Source: Bacteroidota bacterium
GTDB taxonomy: Bacteria; Bacteroidota; Bacteroidia; Palsa-965
Assembly (NCBI GenBank): GCA_013289095.1
Contig: JABDAO010000012.1
Span: 1 to 44,985 of the forward strand
Length of the DNA: 44,985 nt
Direction: 5' to 3'
The position numbers and the translations under genes were made by a program. This document shows, piece after piece, positions 1 to 13,432 of the stretch (positions are counted from its first letter, which is position 1; every line of letters begins with the position of its first letter). The notes under the pieces were generated by a model. The model worked only from the letters and a program-made list of their open reading frames with translations, did not search any database and was not told where the DNA came from.

Positions 1-1
1 G

Positions 2-853
2 GCAGATCTGGAAGGCAAAATAACAAACAAACGCAAGGAAATATTCAGCGCACTCACTCCCTGGCAACGGGTTCAGATGAGCCGGCACCCCGACAGGCCT
101 TATACCCTGGCCTATATCACCGCACTCACCAACAATACCTTTATTGAACTTCATGGCGACCGTACCGTAAAAGACGACAAAGCCATGATCGGTGGGTTTG
201 GAACCATTGGCGGACAAACAGCCATGTTTATCGGGCAACAAAAAGGCATCAATACCAAAATGCGGCAGTTCCGTAATTTCGGAATGCCAAATCCCGAAGG
301 CTATCGCAAAGCATTGCGGCTCATGAAGCTGGCTGAAAAATTCAACAAACCGGTCATCACCCTTATCGATACCCCCGGCGCTTTTCCAGGCCTCGAAGCA
401 GAAGAACGCGGACAAGGCGAAGCCATTGCAAGAAACCTCCTGGAAATGGCACGGTTAAAAGTACCGGTTATCTGTATCATTATCGGTGAAGGGGCCTCTG
501 GCGGAGCGCTTGGAATTGGTGTGGGCGATAAGGTACTGATGCTTGAAAATACCTGGTACTCGGTTATTTCGCCCGAATCTTGCTCGTCCATTCTTTGGAG
601 AAGCTGGGATTTCAAAGAACAGGCCGCAAAGGTTCTGAAACTGACCGCCGAAGACATGCTCGGACAAAAACTCATTGACGGAATTATCCGCGAACCCCTG
701 GGGGGCGCTCATACCGATCCCGAAGCCACGTTTGCTATTGTCAAACAAGAAATCCTTTCACAACTCGAACACCTGCAAAAACTCCCTGCGCCCGAACTTG
801 TTCAAAAAAGAATTGCGAAATTCTGTTCCATGGGAGTTGTCATCGAAAATTAA
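2..853 (+). CDS. accA: Acetyl-CoA carboxylase carboxyltransferase subunit alpha (5' end outside window)
   Basis: This is the alpha half of the carboxyltransferase, which with AccD moves the carboxyl group from carboxy-biotin to acetyl-CoA to make malonyl-CoA, the first step of fatty acid synthesis in the cytoplasm. The frame is open from base 2, and residues upstream of the first internal Met (base 77) already match the family (a run reading [16 protein letters not shown]), so the true start lies before the window. About 283 residues are visible of a usual ~317. The crotonase-like core is clear: TPGAFPG and the glycine-rich oxyanion segment [12 protein letters not shown], then the [11 protein letters not shown] region. 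The stop is at 851-853. The next gene begins 43 bases later on the same strand. Confidence 0.96.
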   Translation, partial: ADLEGKITNKRKEIFSALTPWQRVQMSRHPDRPYTLAYITALTNNTFIELHGDRTVKDDKAMIGGFGTIGGQTAMFIGQQKGINTKMRQFRNFGMPNPEGYRKALRLMKLAEKFNKPVITLIDTPGAFPGLEAEERGQGEAIARNLLEMARLKVPVICIIIGEGASGGALGIGVGDKVLMLENTWYSVISPESCSSILWRSWDFKEQAAKVLKLTAEDMLGQKLIDGIIREPLGGAHTDPEATFAIVKQEILSQLEHLQKLPAPELVQKRIAKFCSMGVVIEN

Positions 854-896
854 TGCCTGCTTTCAATCTATATACACAAACAAAAAATTCTGCTCA

Positions 897-1727
897 ATGA
901 ACCCAAAATTAAATGCTTCGCTTCTCACAGGTATAGCCCTTTCGGCCATACTCATTACTTCCTGCGGTCCCAAAGTGGAGGCTGCTAAGGACGAACAGAT
1001 TACCAAGGACACCCTGAAGGATGCTGTCATTGCAGATGTCAACCTGATCCGTTCCAACATACCCTCTCCTTCGGCTATTTCGAAAAACTTCAACAAGGCC
1101 GGGTACGCATACATGAAGGCTTTGCTCAATCCTACTTCAAAGGCTAGCGGTTATTCAACCAAGGCTCAATCAGCCTTTGGTATGGGCGCCTATGGTGCAG
1201 ACCTGGGTTATATCGGTTCATACAACCAGAACGGCGACGCGGCCGATTATCTGGCTCAGGTAGCAAAACTTGCACAGCAACTGAAAATCGAAAGCGCGTT
1301 TGATCCCGCTTTTATCCAAAAAATGGGAGCAGCAAAAGGCGATTCCATCAACGATATGCTCAACGAGGCATTTGGAAAAGCAGAACGTAACCTAAAATCG
1401 AATGACCGTATGGCCGTTGCGGCCATCGTCATCACCGGTGGCTGGATCGAAGGGCTCCACATTGCTGCCGAAGTGATCGGGACAAAACCCAAGGATGCAA
1501 AGAACCAGGACCTGTACCACGATCTGTATGTTCACATTTACTCCATCACCAATGTGCTCGATCTGTTGAACCAATATGAAAAGGATGCCGATTGCAAAAA
1601 GGTGATTGACGAGATGAAACCATTTCTCGGCGTATTTAACGATTATGCCAACAACCCGAACATCGATGAAAAAGGTCTTGGACGTTTGAAAGATGCCGTA
1701 AATACCATCAGAGGCAAGTTTTTGTAA
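897..1727 (+). CDS. Predicted lipoprotein of unknown function
   Basis: A 276-residue protein with an N-terminal hydrophobic segment ending in the lipobox LITSC (Cys near residue 23), so it is probably lipid-anchored. The frame is open further upstream inside accA, but the ATG at 897 is preferred because it places a normal signal peptide at the N-terminus and avoids overlap. The mature part is mostly helical, with no catalytic motif I recognise. It has an alanine/glycine/tyrosine-rich stretch around residues 70-110 and only one other Cys pair context (ADCKK). It follows accA by 43 bases and is closed by a strong terminator, so it may be co-transcribed with accA. Function not assigned. Confidence 0.85.
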   Translation: MNPKLNASLLTGIALSAILITSCGPKVEAAKDEQITKDTLKDAVIADVNLIRSNIPSPSAISKNFNKAGYAYMKALLNPTSKASGYSTKAQSAFGMGAYGADLGYIGSYNQNGDAADYLAQVAKLAQQLKIESAFDPAFIQKMGAAKGDSINDMLNEAFGKAERNLKSNDRMAVAAIVITGGWIEGLHIAAEVIGTKPKDAKNQDLYHDLYVHIYSITNVLDLLNQYEKDADCKKVIDEMKPFLGVFNDYANNPNIDEKGLGRLKDAVNTIRGKFL

Positions 1728-1800
1728 TCCCGGTAAGCAAAACTGTTCCGACACGGTTGATTCTGCCGGAACCCCGGCAAGTACCATTTCACAGATAACC

Positions 1801-1836
1801 AAAAAAGGCTGTCCCTCGGAGGGGATAGCCTTTTTT
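1801..1836 (+). terminator. Rho-independent terminator after the lipoprotein gene
   Basis: The stem GGCTGTCCC pairs with GGGGATAGCC (one G-T pair) around a tiny loop. A run of six A precedes it and six T follow. It lies 73 bases after the stop and ends the accA-lipoprotein unit. The A-run makes it potentially bidirectional. Confidence 0.85.
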
Positions 1837-2321
1837 ATCCGCGCTTCGACCCGACCCTTGAACCCAACGGATTTGATCTGTTCATAACTCACCCATGAGC
1901 CAACGTACCTTAACACGCTTTCTCTACGTATAAAAACACCTGAACGCAACCAGGCCGCCGATTCGTTTCAGAATCACCCTGGATAAAAAACCGGATGAAC
2001 TTGAGGCTTCCGTTTGAACAAACCATTGATTAGACAAACCAATAACAATCAACCACATAACGCTGCCTACCCGGTTCAGACTGTTAAGAAGCTGTTTGGG
2101 AATTGTTTAAAAGTCGGGTTCAGGAAGGATATGAATTCATCTACTTTTGAATCCCTTAAAAACAAGAACACTTTTTTGCAGCATCACATATCCGAATCAA
2201 GAGTAACCCAGGAAAAAACAACCGGCGCTTCCGTTATTCAACTTATCATGTGGGCAGGACCTGCCCCGTTGAATGTACCCGACAGCGCCCGACCCAAACG
2301 ACCTTCTAAAACAACACATAG
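1837..2321 (+). other. Gene-free leader region before dnaB
   Basis: No reading frame here looks like a protein; the open frames have unnatural composition. A -7-like element TACTTTTG lies at 2142-2149 and could drive dnaB, with a leader of about 165 bases, but no good -33 TTG stands at the usual distance. A short palindrome with 7-bp arms (GGGCAGG, one base, CCTGCCC) sits at 2252-2266 between it and the start codon. Confidence 0.4.
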
Positions 2322-3872
2322 ATGAAAGAAATTGATGAGAAGCGGAAAGACACCCGTATCGGTCTGAAAAAGATAAGCAACATCAACCAACAGGTGTTCG
2401 AGATAGGCAAGCTGCCCCCTCAGGCTATTGATCTTGAAGAAGCCGTACTGGGCGCCATGATGCTCGAAAAAGATGCACTCACCAATGTGATCGATATTCT
2501 TCAACCCAAAAGTTTTTACAAAGAATCGAACGGGCGCATCTTTGGGGCCATACAAACCCTCTTCAACAACAGCGAACCGGTCGATATCCTGACGGTGACA
2601 AACCAGCTGAAGAAAACAGGAGAACTTGAGATAGTGGGCGGGGCCTACTACATCACCTCGCTTACCAATCGCGTGGCTTCTGCCGCGAACGCCGAATTTC
2701 ATGCGCGTATTATTTCCCAGAAATATATTCAGCGCGAGCTGATCCGTATTTCTACCGAAACAATCCGCAATGCCTACGAAGACACCACCGATGTATTCGA
2801 TTTGCTGGATGCCGCAGAAAGCTCGCTCTATGCGGTCGTTGAATCGAATATCCGCAAGAATTACGACAAGATGAGTTCGCTCATCGGAATGGCCATCAAA
2901 CAGATAGAGATAGCCCGGAACCAAAAGACCGGTGTGACCGGGGTCGAAAGCGGGTTTACAGAGCTCGACCGGGTTACATCAGGCTGGCAGAACTCCGATC
3001 TGATCATCATTGCCGCCCGTCCGGCCATGGGTAAAACCGCGCTTGTACTTACGCTTGCACGCAATGCCGCGGTAGATTTCAGCAAACCGATTGCCGTTTT
3101 CTCACTCGAAATGTCTTCGCTCCAGCTGGTAAGTCGTTTGATTGCAAGCGAATCGGAATTGAGTGCGGAGAAACTCCGGAAAGGCCAGCTGGAAGACCAC
3201 GAATTCGAACAACTCAATGCGAAAATCGGCAAACTCGCCGAAGCGCCCATTTTTATTGACGACACCCCTGCCCTCTCTATCTTCGAGCTGCGTGCAAAAG
3301 CCAGACGCTTGCATCAGCAACATGGCATCCGTCTGATCGTGGTGGATTACCTCCAGCTCATGACTGCCGGAGGCGAAAACAAAGGAAACCGCGAACAGGA
3401 GATCAGCAGCATATCCCGTTCGCTCAAGAGCATTGCCAAGGAATTGAATATCCCGGTCATCGCCCTCTCCCAGCTCAGCCGTGCGGTTGAAACACGCGGA
3501 GGAGACAAAAAGCCCCAACTGAGCGATCTTCGTGAATCGGGCGCCATTGAACAAGATGCCGATATGGTGCTCTTTATCCACCGCCCTGAATATTACGGAC
3601 TCGAGGCCGACGAAGCCGGAAACTCCACCCAGGGCAAGGCAGAGATTATCATTGCCAAACACCGGAATGGTAAGGTGGGAAGCGTAATGCTTAAATTCAT
3701 CGACCGCCTGGCCAAATTTACGGATGACGACAATTATTCAGGAGGCGGAGAAAGCAAAAACTACGATGCCGCGGGAGGCCTTAAACCAAATACCGACTTC
3801 AGCGGTGCAGGCGGCTCGGGTACAGTGATCAGAGGTTCGAGAATGAATGACATTGAGGAAGAGCCGTTTTAA
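2322..3872 (+). CDS. dnaB: Replicative DNA helicase
   Basis: DnaB is the hexameric 5'-3' helicase that unwinds DNA ahead of the replisome. The 516-residue length is normal for Bacteroidota. The N-terminal primase-interacting domain spans roughly residues 30-140 (starting PPQAIDLEEAVLGAMML). A linker follows, then the RecA-like ATPase with Walker A ARPAMGKTA at 232-240 and Walker B LIVVDYLQLM at 338-347. Further on are the conserved LRESGAIEQDAD segment and an arginine-finger region near KHRNGKVG. The acidic glycine-rich tail (GGGESKNYD to the end) is typical of the phylum. It has its own long leader after a terminator, so it appears to be monocistronic. Confidence 0.97.
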   Translation: MKEIDEKRKDTRIGLKKISNINQQVFEIGKLPPQAIDLEEAVLGAMMLEKDALTNVIDILQPKSFYKESNGRIFGAIQTLFNNSEPVDILTVTNQLKKTGELEIVGGAYYITSLTNRVASAANAEFHARIISQKYIQRELIRISTETIRNAYEDTTDVFDLLDAAESSLYAVVESNIRKNYDKMSSLIGMAIKQIEIARNQKTGVTGVESGFTELDRVTSGWQNSDLIIIAARPAMGKTALVLTLARNAAVDFSKPIAVFSLEMSSLQLVSRLIASESELSAEKLRKGQLEDHEFEQLNAKIGKLAEAPIFIDDTPALSIFELRAKARRLHQQHGIRLIVVDYLQLMTAGGENKGNREQEISSISRSLKSIAKELNIPVIALSQLSRAVETRGGDKKPQLSDLRESGAIEQDADMVLFIHRPEYYGLEADEAGNSTQGKAEIIIAKHRNGKVGSVMLKFIDRLAKFTDDDNYSGGGESKNYDAAGGLKPNTDFSGAGGSGTVIRGSRMNDIEEEPF

Positions 3873-3955
3873 CAGCTCACTCCCGTTGAATATACAAGCG
3901 CAACGTTAACGAGTGAATAATTCGTAACTTTAAGGAAGTTATCGAATCCTTTCAA

Positions 3956-5224
3956 ATGAAAAAGTTTTTCTTCCTCGCACTGCTTGTCTGCTCCGGTTTT
4001 CAGGTATGGGGTTCCTCCATCCTGATTCCGATGGACGATACCCAAAAAAACCACCTCAAGGCATATGGCATTGCTTACTTTGTACTCACCAAACAGATGG
4101 ATGTACAATGGCTCCTCTACTACCGGGGAGGGGCATTTATGTTCCCTGACAACAAGACCTTTGAAAATGAATGCCTCATCCGCGGTGTTTCGTTCGAGGT
4201 GATTGCCGATGCCCGTGCAAATTCAATCCTGGCCGAGATTGCCAACCCAGAGGCAAACATGGATGTGATCAAACTCGAAAAAGCCCCGAAGATTGCCGTC
4301 TACACCCCAAAAGCCAGACAACCTTGGGATGATGCGGTTACGCTTGTGCTTCAGTATGCAGAAATTCCGTACGAAACCATTTATGACGATGAAATCATTC
4401 AAGGCAAACTTCCTGAATATGACTGGCTGCACCTGCACCACGAAGATTTTACCGGGCAATACGGTCGTTTCTGGGCCGGCTTCAGTCAGGCCCAATGGTA
4501 TAAAGACCAGGTAAAAGAAGCCGAAACCACAGCAGCCCGGCTTGGCTTCGCAAAAGTTTCACAGCTTAAGCTTGCTGTGGCTAAAAAGATCCGTGATTTC
4601 ACTGCCGGTGGAGGATTCCTTTTCTGTATGTGTTCAGCTACCGATACCTACGATATTGCCCTGGCTGCCGAAGGCGTGGATATCTGCGAAACCATGTTCG
4701 ATGGCGATCCGGCTGACCCGAACATGAACAGCAAACTCGATTATTCAAAATGTTTTGCCTTCCAGAATTTTAAGCTCATTGCCGATCCGCATATCTACGA
4801 GTTCAGTGAAATCGATCCTTCAAACTACCGCGAAACGAAATACCACATCAATGAAAAAAACGATTATTTCACTTTGTTCGAGTTTTCTGCCAAATGGGAT
4901 CCGGTTCCCTCTATGTTGTGCCAGGACCACGAAACATTGATCAAAGGATTTTACGGACAAACAACGGCTTTTGACAAAACATTTATCAAACCCAATGTAT
5001 TGATCATGGGCGAAATGAAATCGGCCAACGAGGCTCGTTACATCCATGGTGAATACGGAAAAGGAATGTGGACGTTTTATGGAGGACATGACCCGGAAGA
5101 CTATCAGCACCGCGTAGAAGAACCGCCTACCGATCTGAGCCTGCATCCAAACTCAGCGGGCTATCGGTTAATCCTCAACAATGTCCTTTTTCCGGCTGCG
5201 AAAAAGAAGAAACAAAAAACCTGA
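3956..5224 (+). CDS. Conserved secreted Bacteroidota protein (family often labelled 'asparagine synthetase B')
   Basis: A 422-residue protein with an N-terminal signal peptide (about 19 residues, ending VWG/SS) and then a very conserved sequence beginning ILIPMDDTQKNHLKAYGIAY. I recognise it as a Bacteroidota protein commonly carrying the database label asparagine synthetase B. I see neither the glutaminase Cys at position 2 nor an AsnB synthetase P-loop, so that name is probably a propagated error. The motifs GGGFLFCMCSATDTYDIALAAEG and the C-terminal GMWTFYGGHDPEDYQHRV suggest a periplasmic alpha/beta enzyme fold related to glutamine amidotransferase-like domains (inference). A -7-like TAACTTTA lies about 23 bases upstream of the ATG. 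It converges on the porin gene with a 54-base gap. Confidence 0.85.
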   Translation: MKKFFFLALLVCSGFQVWGSSILIPMDDTQKNHLKAYGIAYFVLTKQMDVQWLLYYRGGAFMFPDNKTFENECLIRGVSFEVIADARANSILAEIANPEANMDVIKLEKAPKIAVYTPKARQPWDDAVTLVLQYAEIPYETIYDDEIIQGKLPEYDWLHLHHEDFTGQYGRFWAGFSQAQWYKDQVKEAETTAARLGFAKVSQLKLAVAKKIRDFTAGGGFLFCMCSATDTYDIALAAEGVDICETMFDGDPADPNMNSKLDYSKCFAFQNFKLIADPHIYEFSEIDPSNYRETKYHINEKNDYFTLFEFSAKWDPVPSMLCQDHETLIKGFYGQTTAFDKTFIKPNVLIMGEMKSANEARYIHGEYGKGMWTFYGGHDPEDYQHRVEEPPTDLSLHPNSAGYRLILNNVLFPAAKKKKQKT

Positions 5225-5278
5225 TCTGGCATCGCCCCTTCGAAGCGCCTCATCCATTTGAGAGATTGGGTAAAAAAA

Positions 5279-7162
5279 TTAGTTATTGAAAATCCAGGTC
5301 AGGCCAAGCTTCAACGAGCGGTCAGGAGCCGGATAATGCGTTGCCAGATAATAGGCAGAGGATGGATAACCCGAATTGACATTTTCATATTTTACAAACA
5401 GCCTCACTGTTTTTATCTGGATGCTTACAAACACATCGCAGAACGGATAATTGCCGGTTTGTTTATCCAGCTGGGTATAAAACTCACCGGTGGCCGGCAT
5501 ATACAACTGACCGTAGTAGGAAGAATAATAAAACACATCAACCCCTGCCTGGTAGTATAAAATCTTTTTGATGTTCGAATGATAGTATAGGCTTCCATCG
5601 CCAATCCACTCAGGAAACTGAAGCACACCAACATCGGATGAATACTGATAGGTGACTCGGCCGTTAAGCGTCCAATTACCGAGATTAATTGCTTTGAAAA
5701 TATAGACGCCCAGCAAATCGCGTTCTGAATTGAGTTGCAACGGGGTTGCTTCGGCCCCATAAAAAACCAGGTTTTGATACTGTCTGGCGAATGCCCCCAG
5801 CTCGAAAAAAGAACGGGGAGCTGTGATATAGAATTTCGCTTCATTCAACCCTTCCTTCACGAAATTGTTTCTCCAGACAAAATGAACTGAATTATAGTTC
5901 TGGGTCATATAATCAGGTTTCTTTAAAGACGCAAATCCCTTAAAGCCCAGATAAAGTTTGTGATGAAAAAGCGCTTTTTCGGCGTTGAGATTGCCCAGAT
6001 AATCGCCGGCATTATAACCCATAAACGCATATTCACCGGTAAGTTTTGCCTTGAAGCCCGACGCTGAATCGGTATAATTAAACAGGCCCGCTTTTGCAAT
6101 CCAGTTGACCATGGCGGTATCGCCCGAAACCTGGTTGATGCGGGTAATCTCATTGTCGGCCTGGATGTAAAAACCCAGCGGCCGTGTTTTTCCTCCACCC
6201 TTCGACGCCCAGGTATTCCATCCGATGGAACTGGTCAGTTTATAAAAATAAACAGAGTCGTGATAAAGCGCTTGGTTATGCGGGTACGAATGCTGGTAGA
6301 AGGTATTACCGGTGGAATCATCGGCATAGGTAATCGCGTCATCAGATGCCCGGAAGTTGACAAAGAAAGCGCTTGTCGGAACAAATGTAGATTTCTGCGT
6401 AGAATCAGCAGAAATGCTGTTGTAGCCCATATTAAAAAACTGGCGCAGAGAAAAGACCCGGTTGCGATACCGGCGCTGGGCATCATTTAAATTTACGGGG
6501 ATGAGTTGATTGTTGGTGGGTTTAAAGCCGCTTTCAAAGGCGGTATCGGCCTTGATGCCCCCGTTTACTTCGGGCTTATCTACATTGTAAATAATATCTC
6601 CAAGTAAATAATACCTTTTGTTGGGCGATTTATAGTTGCTGCTGATCCAGACACTGGTAAGATTGGTGCTTTGGTTGAGATAGGTGCCGTCTGATCTGAC
6701 CCTATTAAAAAAGGCTGTAAAATTCAGGTTCTTGTTTACGTTTTGTGAATGGGTAAATGAAAATTCAGCTTCTCTGTTTTGTCCTGCCAGAAAAAAGAGC
6801 TTGGTATAGGGATGATGCACATCGTAATAGCGTATGCTGTCGTCAGAACTCAGGTTGCGGGCAAAATCGTTTTTGAAATAATTAAAACCTACATGACCTA
6901 TGGGCTGATCGCCATAATAATCGTTGATGGCCTGCCCGATATTGCCCAGGTAATTGCGGTGATCGTATTTTTCGAAGTTTGTGAGCGTGTAGGAATCCTT
7001 CTGTGTGGCCTGCTGGAAGAAGTCACCGGTGAAATAATGCACATGAAAGGAATCAGCCAGGGCCACTTTTGAAGTATCGGTATGCTGCTGTGCGTAGGCA
7101 TTCGCTCCGACGGATAGAAACAACAGAAGAAAGAAGGAAAGACGGAGGACAACAAACTTCAT
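5279..7162 (-). CDS. Putative porin (Bacteroidota outer-membrane beta-barrel)
   Basis: A 627-residue outer-membrane protein of the Bacteroidota 'putative porin' family. The ATG at 7162 is chosen over one 60 bases upstream. It gives a clean signal peptide (MKFVVLRLSFF through ANAYAQ), and the upstream alternative would lie outside the promoter, whose -7 element is at 7169-7176. The mature part is rich in alternating aromatic and polar residues, typical of beta-strands, with repeated YY/YQ/NFT segments. It ends in LKLGLTWIFNN, an amphipathic last strand. It is presumably a channel in the outer membrane; the substrate is unknown. It is transcribed alone and converges with the secreted protein gene. 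Confidence 0.85.
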   Translation of the reverse strand: MKFVVLRLSFFLLLFLSVGANAYAQQHTDTSKVALADSFHVHYFTGDFFQQATQKDSYTLTNFEKYDHRNYLGNIGQAINDYYGDQPIGHVGFNYFKNDFARNLSSDDSIRYYDVHHPYTKLFFLAGQNREAEFSFTHSQNVNKNLNFTAFFNRVRSDGTYLNQSTNLTSVWISSNYKSPNKRYYLLGDIIYNVDKPEVNGGIKADTAFESGFKPTNNQLIPVNLNDAQRRYRNRVFSLRQFFNMGYNSISADSTQKSTFVPTSAFFVNFRASDDAITYADDSTGNTFYQHSYPHNQALYHDSVYFYKLTSSIGWNTWASKGGGKTRPLGFYIQADNEITRINQVSGDTAMVNWIAKAGLFNYTDSASGFKAKLTGEYAFMGYNAGDYLGNLNAEKALFHHKLYLGFKGFASLKKPDYMTQNYNSVHFVWRNNFVKEGLNEAKFYITAPRSFFELGAFARQYQNLVFYGAEATPLQLNSERDLLGVYIFKAINLGNWTLNGRVTYQYSSDVGVLQFPEWIGDGSLYYHSNIKKILYYQAGVDVFYYSSYYGQLYMPATGEFYTQLDKQTGNYPFCDVFVSIQIKTVRLFVKYENVNSGYPSSAYYLATHYPAPDRSLKLGLTWIFNN

Positions 7163-7168
7163 TGGATG

Positions 7169-7176
7169 CAAATGTA
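7169..7176 (-). promoter_or_regulatory. -7 promoter element for the porin gene
   Basis: TACATTTG on the minus strand matches the Bacteroidota consensus TAnnTTTG exactly. It ends only six bases before the ATG at 7162, so the message would have almost no 5' leader. No convincing TTG is seen at -33. Confidence 0.6.
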
Positions 7177-7452
7177 GGGATAATCTAAAAAAGCGGGGAG
7201 CGAAATTGATTTTGATTTCCATGGTATGACTGCCAGATTAAAACAGGAGCTGCCGAAAAGAGTAGGATGAAATGCTCCCGGGAGGCGAAGACAACAATCG
7301 GGCCATTGGAGGCGAGAAGATCACGCTGTTAAACGTAGCTAGGTGTGGAAAGACCAGTGAAGCATGCACGACTCCCCTGAAACAATTCTTTGTTTTCAGG
7401 TGAGCGTCGAAGCAGGAGGATTGAATCTGCTGATACAGAGACAAAATAGGGC

Positions 7453-7485
7453 AAAAAAAAACCCCGCATTCCTGCGGGGTTTTTC
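7453..7485 (-). terminator. Rho-independent terminator of the rRNA operon
   Basis: An 8-bp GC-rich stem (ACCCCGCA/TGCGGGGT) has a 4-base loop. On the minus strand it is followed by eight or more T. It lies just past the 3' end of 5S rRNA and ends the operon. The 276 bases between here and the porin promoter hold no gene; only a 7-bp hairpin (CCTGAAA/TTTCAGG) is visible at about 7375-7399. Confidence 0.9.
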
Positions 7486-7494
7486 ACTTTTAAA

Positions 7495-7604
7495 AGTGGC
7501 AACTACATACTCTCCCAGTTTGTATACCAGTACCATCTGCGCAAGTGAGCTTAACTTCTCTGTTCGGAAAGGGAAGAGGTGGACCTCACTGCAATAGTCA
7601 CCTA
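7495..7604 (-). rRNA. rrf: 5S ribosomal RNA
   Basis: Read on the minus strand, it contains the hallmark segments CCTCTTCCC, CCGAACAGAGAAGTTAAGC and GGTACTGG. The ends GGTGAC and GTTGCC pair as helix I. Ends are approximate. It is the last gene of the rRNA operon, about 150 bases after 23S. Confidence 0.93.
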
Positions 7605-7754
7605 AAATCGTCGGTATAACGGTTTTAAACCGTACAGTGAAACTCACTGTCCCGATAGATATCGGGATCACCTAAAATTGTAATCCGTTTTGGCGGATTA
7701 TAAAATCATGACATATAAAAAAGAAAGAGAACACAAGTTTTACTAAGATGCTTT

Positions 7755-10635
<2,881 letters not shown>

Positions 10636-10709
10636 ACTAATTTCTTAGTAAAACTCTTGTATTCTCTTTCAATATGTCAAAGAACTGATCAAACCCATTG
10701 GTTTGAGTG

Positions 10710-10783
10710 TGGAAGATTCCGGGATCGAACCGGTTCTCAAGCACAACCTGTGCATTGGTTACAGCCCCTGTTGGCTGATTTCC
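10710..10783 (-). other. tRNA-like relic in the 23S-tRNA-Ala spacer
   Basis: On the minus strand this 74-base stretch ends with a canonical T-arm (CCGGTTCGATCCCGG) followed by ATCTTCCA. It also holds a 5-bp D-like stem (CAGCC/GGCTG) and an anticodon-like stem (TAACC/GGTTG) whose loop contains TGC. The acceptor stem has only four pairs (GGAA/TTCC) and the anticodon loop has 8 bases, so it is probably not a working tRNA. It could be a decayed copy of the neighbouring tRNA-Ala(TGC) or a processing structure that mimics a tRNA. Confidence 0.45.
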
Positions 10784-10845
10784 TGGTATTTCAGTTTATA
10801 AAGAACAAAAAATTATTGAATCACTCCACCTCATCCGTTTATGTG

Positions 10846-10919
10846 TGGAGGTTATCGGAGTCGAACCGATGACCCCCTGCGTGCAAGGCAGGTGCTCTGG
10901 CCAGCTGAGCTAAACCCCC
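10846..10919 (-). tRNA. tRNA-Ala (anticodon TGC)
   Basis: A 74-base cloverleaf with acceptor stem GGGGGTT/AACCTCC, D-arm TAGCTCAGCTGG, anticodon loop centred on TGC in CCTTGCACG, T-loop GGTTCGACTCC and discriminator A. The CCA end is not encoded. It lies in the usual place between tRNA-Ile and 23S. Confidence 0.96.
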
Positions 10920-10937
10920 GGTATTTATCGAGTGTGG

Positions 10938-11011
10938 TAGTCCCGAGCAGATTTGAACTGCTGACCCCTACATTATCAGTGTAGTGCTCTAACCAACTGA
11001 GCTACGGGACT
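10938..11011 (-). tRNA. tRNA-Ile (anticodon GAT)
   Basis: A 74-base cloverleaf with acceptor AGTCCCG/CGGGACT, D-arm TAGCTCAGTTGG, anticodon loop CTGATAA (GAT), T-loop GTTCAAATC and discriminator A. CCA is not encoded. It is the first tRNA of the 16S-23S spacer. Confidence 0.96.
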
Positions 11012-11194
11012 ATTTTAATTTACGATTTGGGATTTACGATTTGGGATTTTTCAATCTTAGGCGTAATTTCTCAATCGTCAATCCGTATAGCTCGGCGGTT
11101 ACACCTCTGAGCTCGTGGTAAGTTTAAAATAATTGAGAAAAGCCGAAATAACAGGTGACATCTCCGTATTGCTACGAAGCAAATAATTCACTCC

Positions 11195-12716
<1,522 letters not shown>

Positions 12717-12934
12717 TGTAAGTTTGTATTATTTGTCCCCGCGTGAGCGGGAACGATGTCTCAAGGAATTATTACCACTTATCTGTCTCGCGACACATAA
12801 GGGTCACTTGTTATTTCTAGCTATATTCTCAATATTTTCAAAGAACGAATGCCTGTATAATATGCGCCTTGCGGCTGAAGCATTTCAATTAATTTCCCAA
12901 GCAGTTAAGAACGTTTTCTTTTTATTTGGGGATG

Positions 12935-12966
12935 CAAAACTAATACTCTTTTTTATTCCTGCCAAA
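12935..12966 (-). promoter_or_regulatory. rRNA operon promoter P3 (proximal)
   Basis: On the minus strand TTTG, 20 bases, then TAGTTTTG: a full match to the Bacteroidota -33/-7 consensus. It lies about 220 bases upstream of 16S and is the promoter nearest to it. Confidence 0.65.
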
Positions 12967-13038
12967 TTTATTTTTACTTTTCTTGAAATCTTTTTTTTGT
13001 TGGTCTGCTTTTCAAAAGCTTCCCGTTTTATCGGGGGG

Positions 13039-13068
13039 CAAATGTAAGTAGATTTTACATATTCACAA
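13039..13068 (-). promoter_or_regulatory. rRNA operon promoter P2
   Basis: On the minus strand TTG, 19 bases, then TACATTTG. The -7 element is followed by the GC-rich discriminator CCCCCCG. It lies about 100 bases upstream of P3. Confidence 0.75.
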
Positions 13069-13133
13069 CAATTTGTTAAAAAGATTTTAGATTTTTCACT
13101 TCAAAGAACAAACCGCTTTTTTCTAACGGGAGG

Positions 13134-13164
13134 CAAATGTACAGCCTTTCCGGCTTTTTGCAAA
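13134..13164 (-). promoter_or_regulatory. rRNA operon promoter P1 (distal)
   Basis: On the minus strand TTTG, 19 bases, then TACATTTG, followed by the GC-rich discriminator CCTCCCG. It has the same -7 octamer and a very similar downstream sequence as P2, about 95 bases away. GC-rich start regions are typical of stringently controlled rRNA promoters. The rest of 12717-13430 holds no gene I can support. Confidence 0.75.
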
Positions 13165-13432
13165 TTATATTCGCATTTAGTTCGTTTATCTATGTCTATT
13201 TACTGATTATCAGCCGAATAGATTTACATAAATCTTCTTCCTACATCGAATCGCATTTCGGCCCAGCCTCCGAAAAACCCATTCAGCTGCAGGTGTTTTG
13301 AACCAGGCAGACAGGCTTTGTGGCACTCAAAATACTGATAATCAACTATTCCAAGGCGAAAAACGGAATCCTTCCCGGTTTCCTGGGGCATGATCCGTTG
13401 AACCGTCAATCGTTAGCTAGAACGCAAAGTAA

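Noticed and set aside
2014-2325. 103-codon plus-strand frame before dnaB
   Set aside because: Unnatural composition, overlaps the dnaB start and has no promoter or family resemblance.
13224-13391. Minus-strand frame beginning MPQETGKDSVFRLG between the rRNA promoters and the minisatellite
   Set aside because: Composition is acceptable (it contains QYFECHKACLPG), but there is no promoter or known family, and it would run into the rRNA promoter array. It could be a relic, but I cannot support it as a gene.
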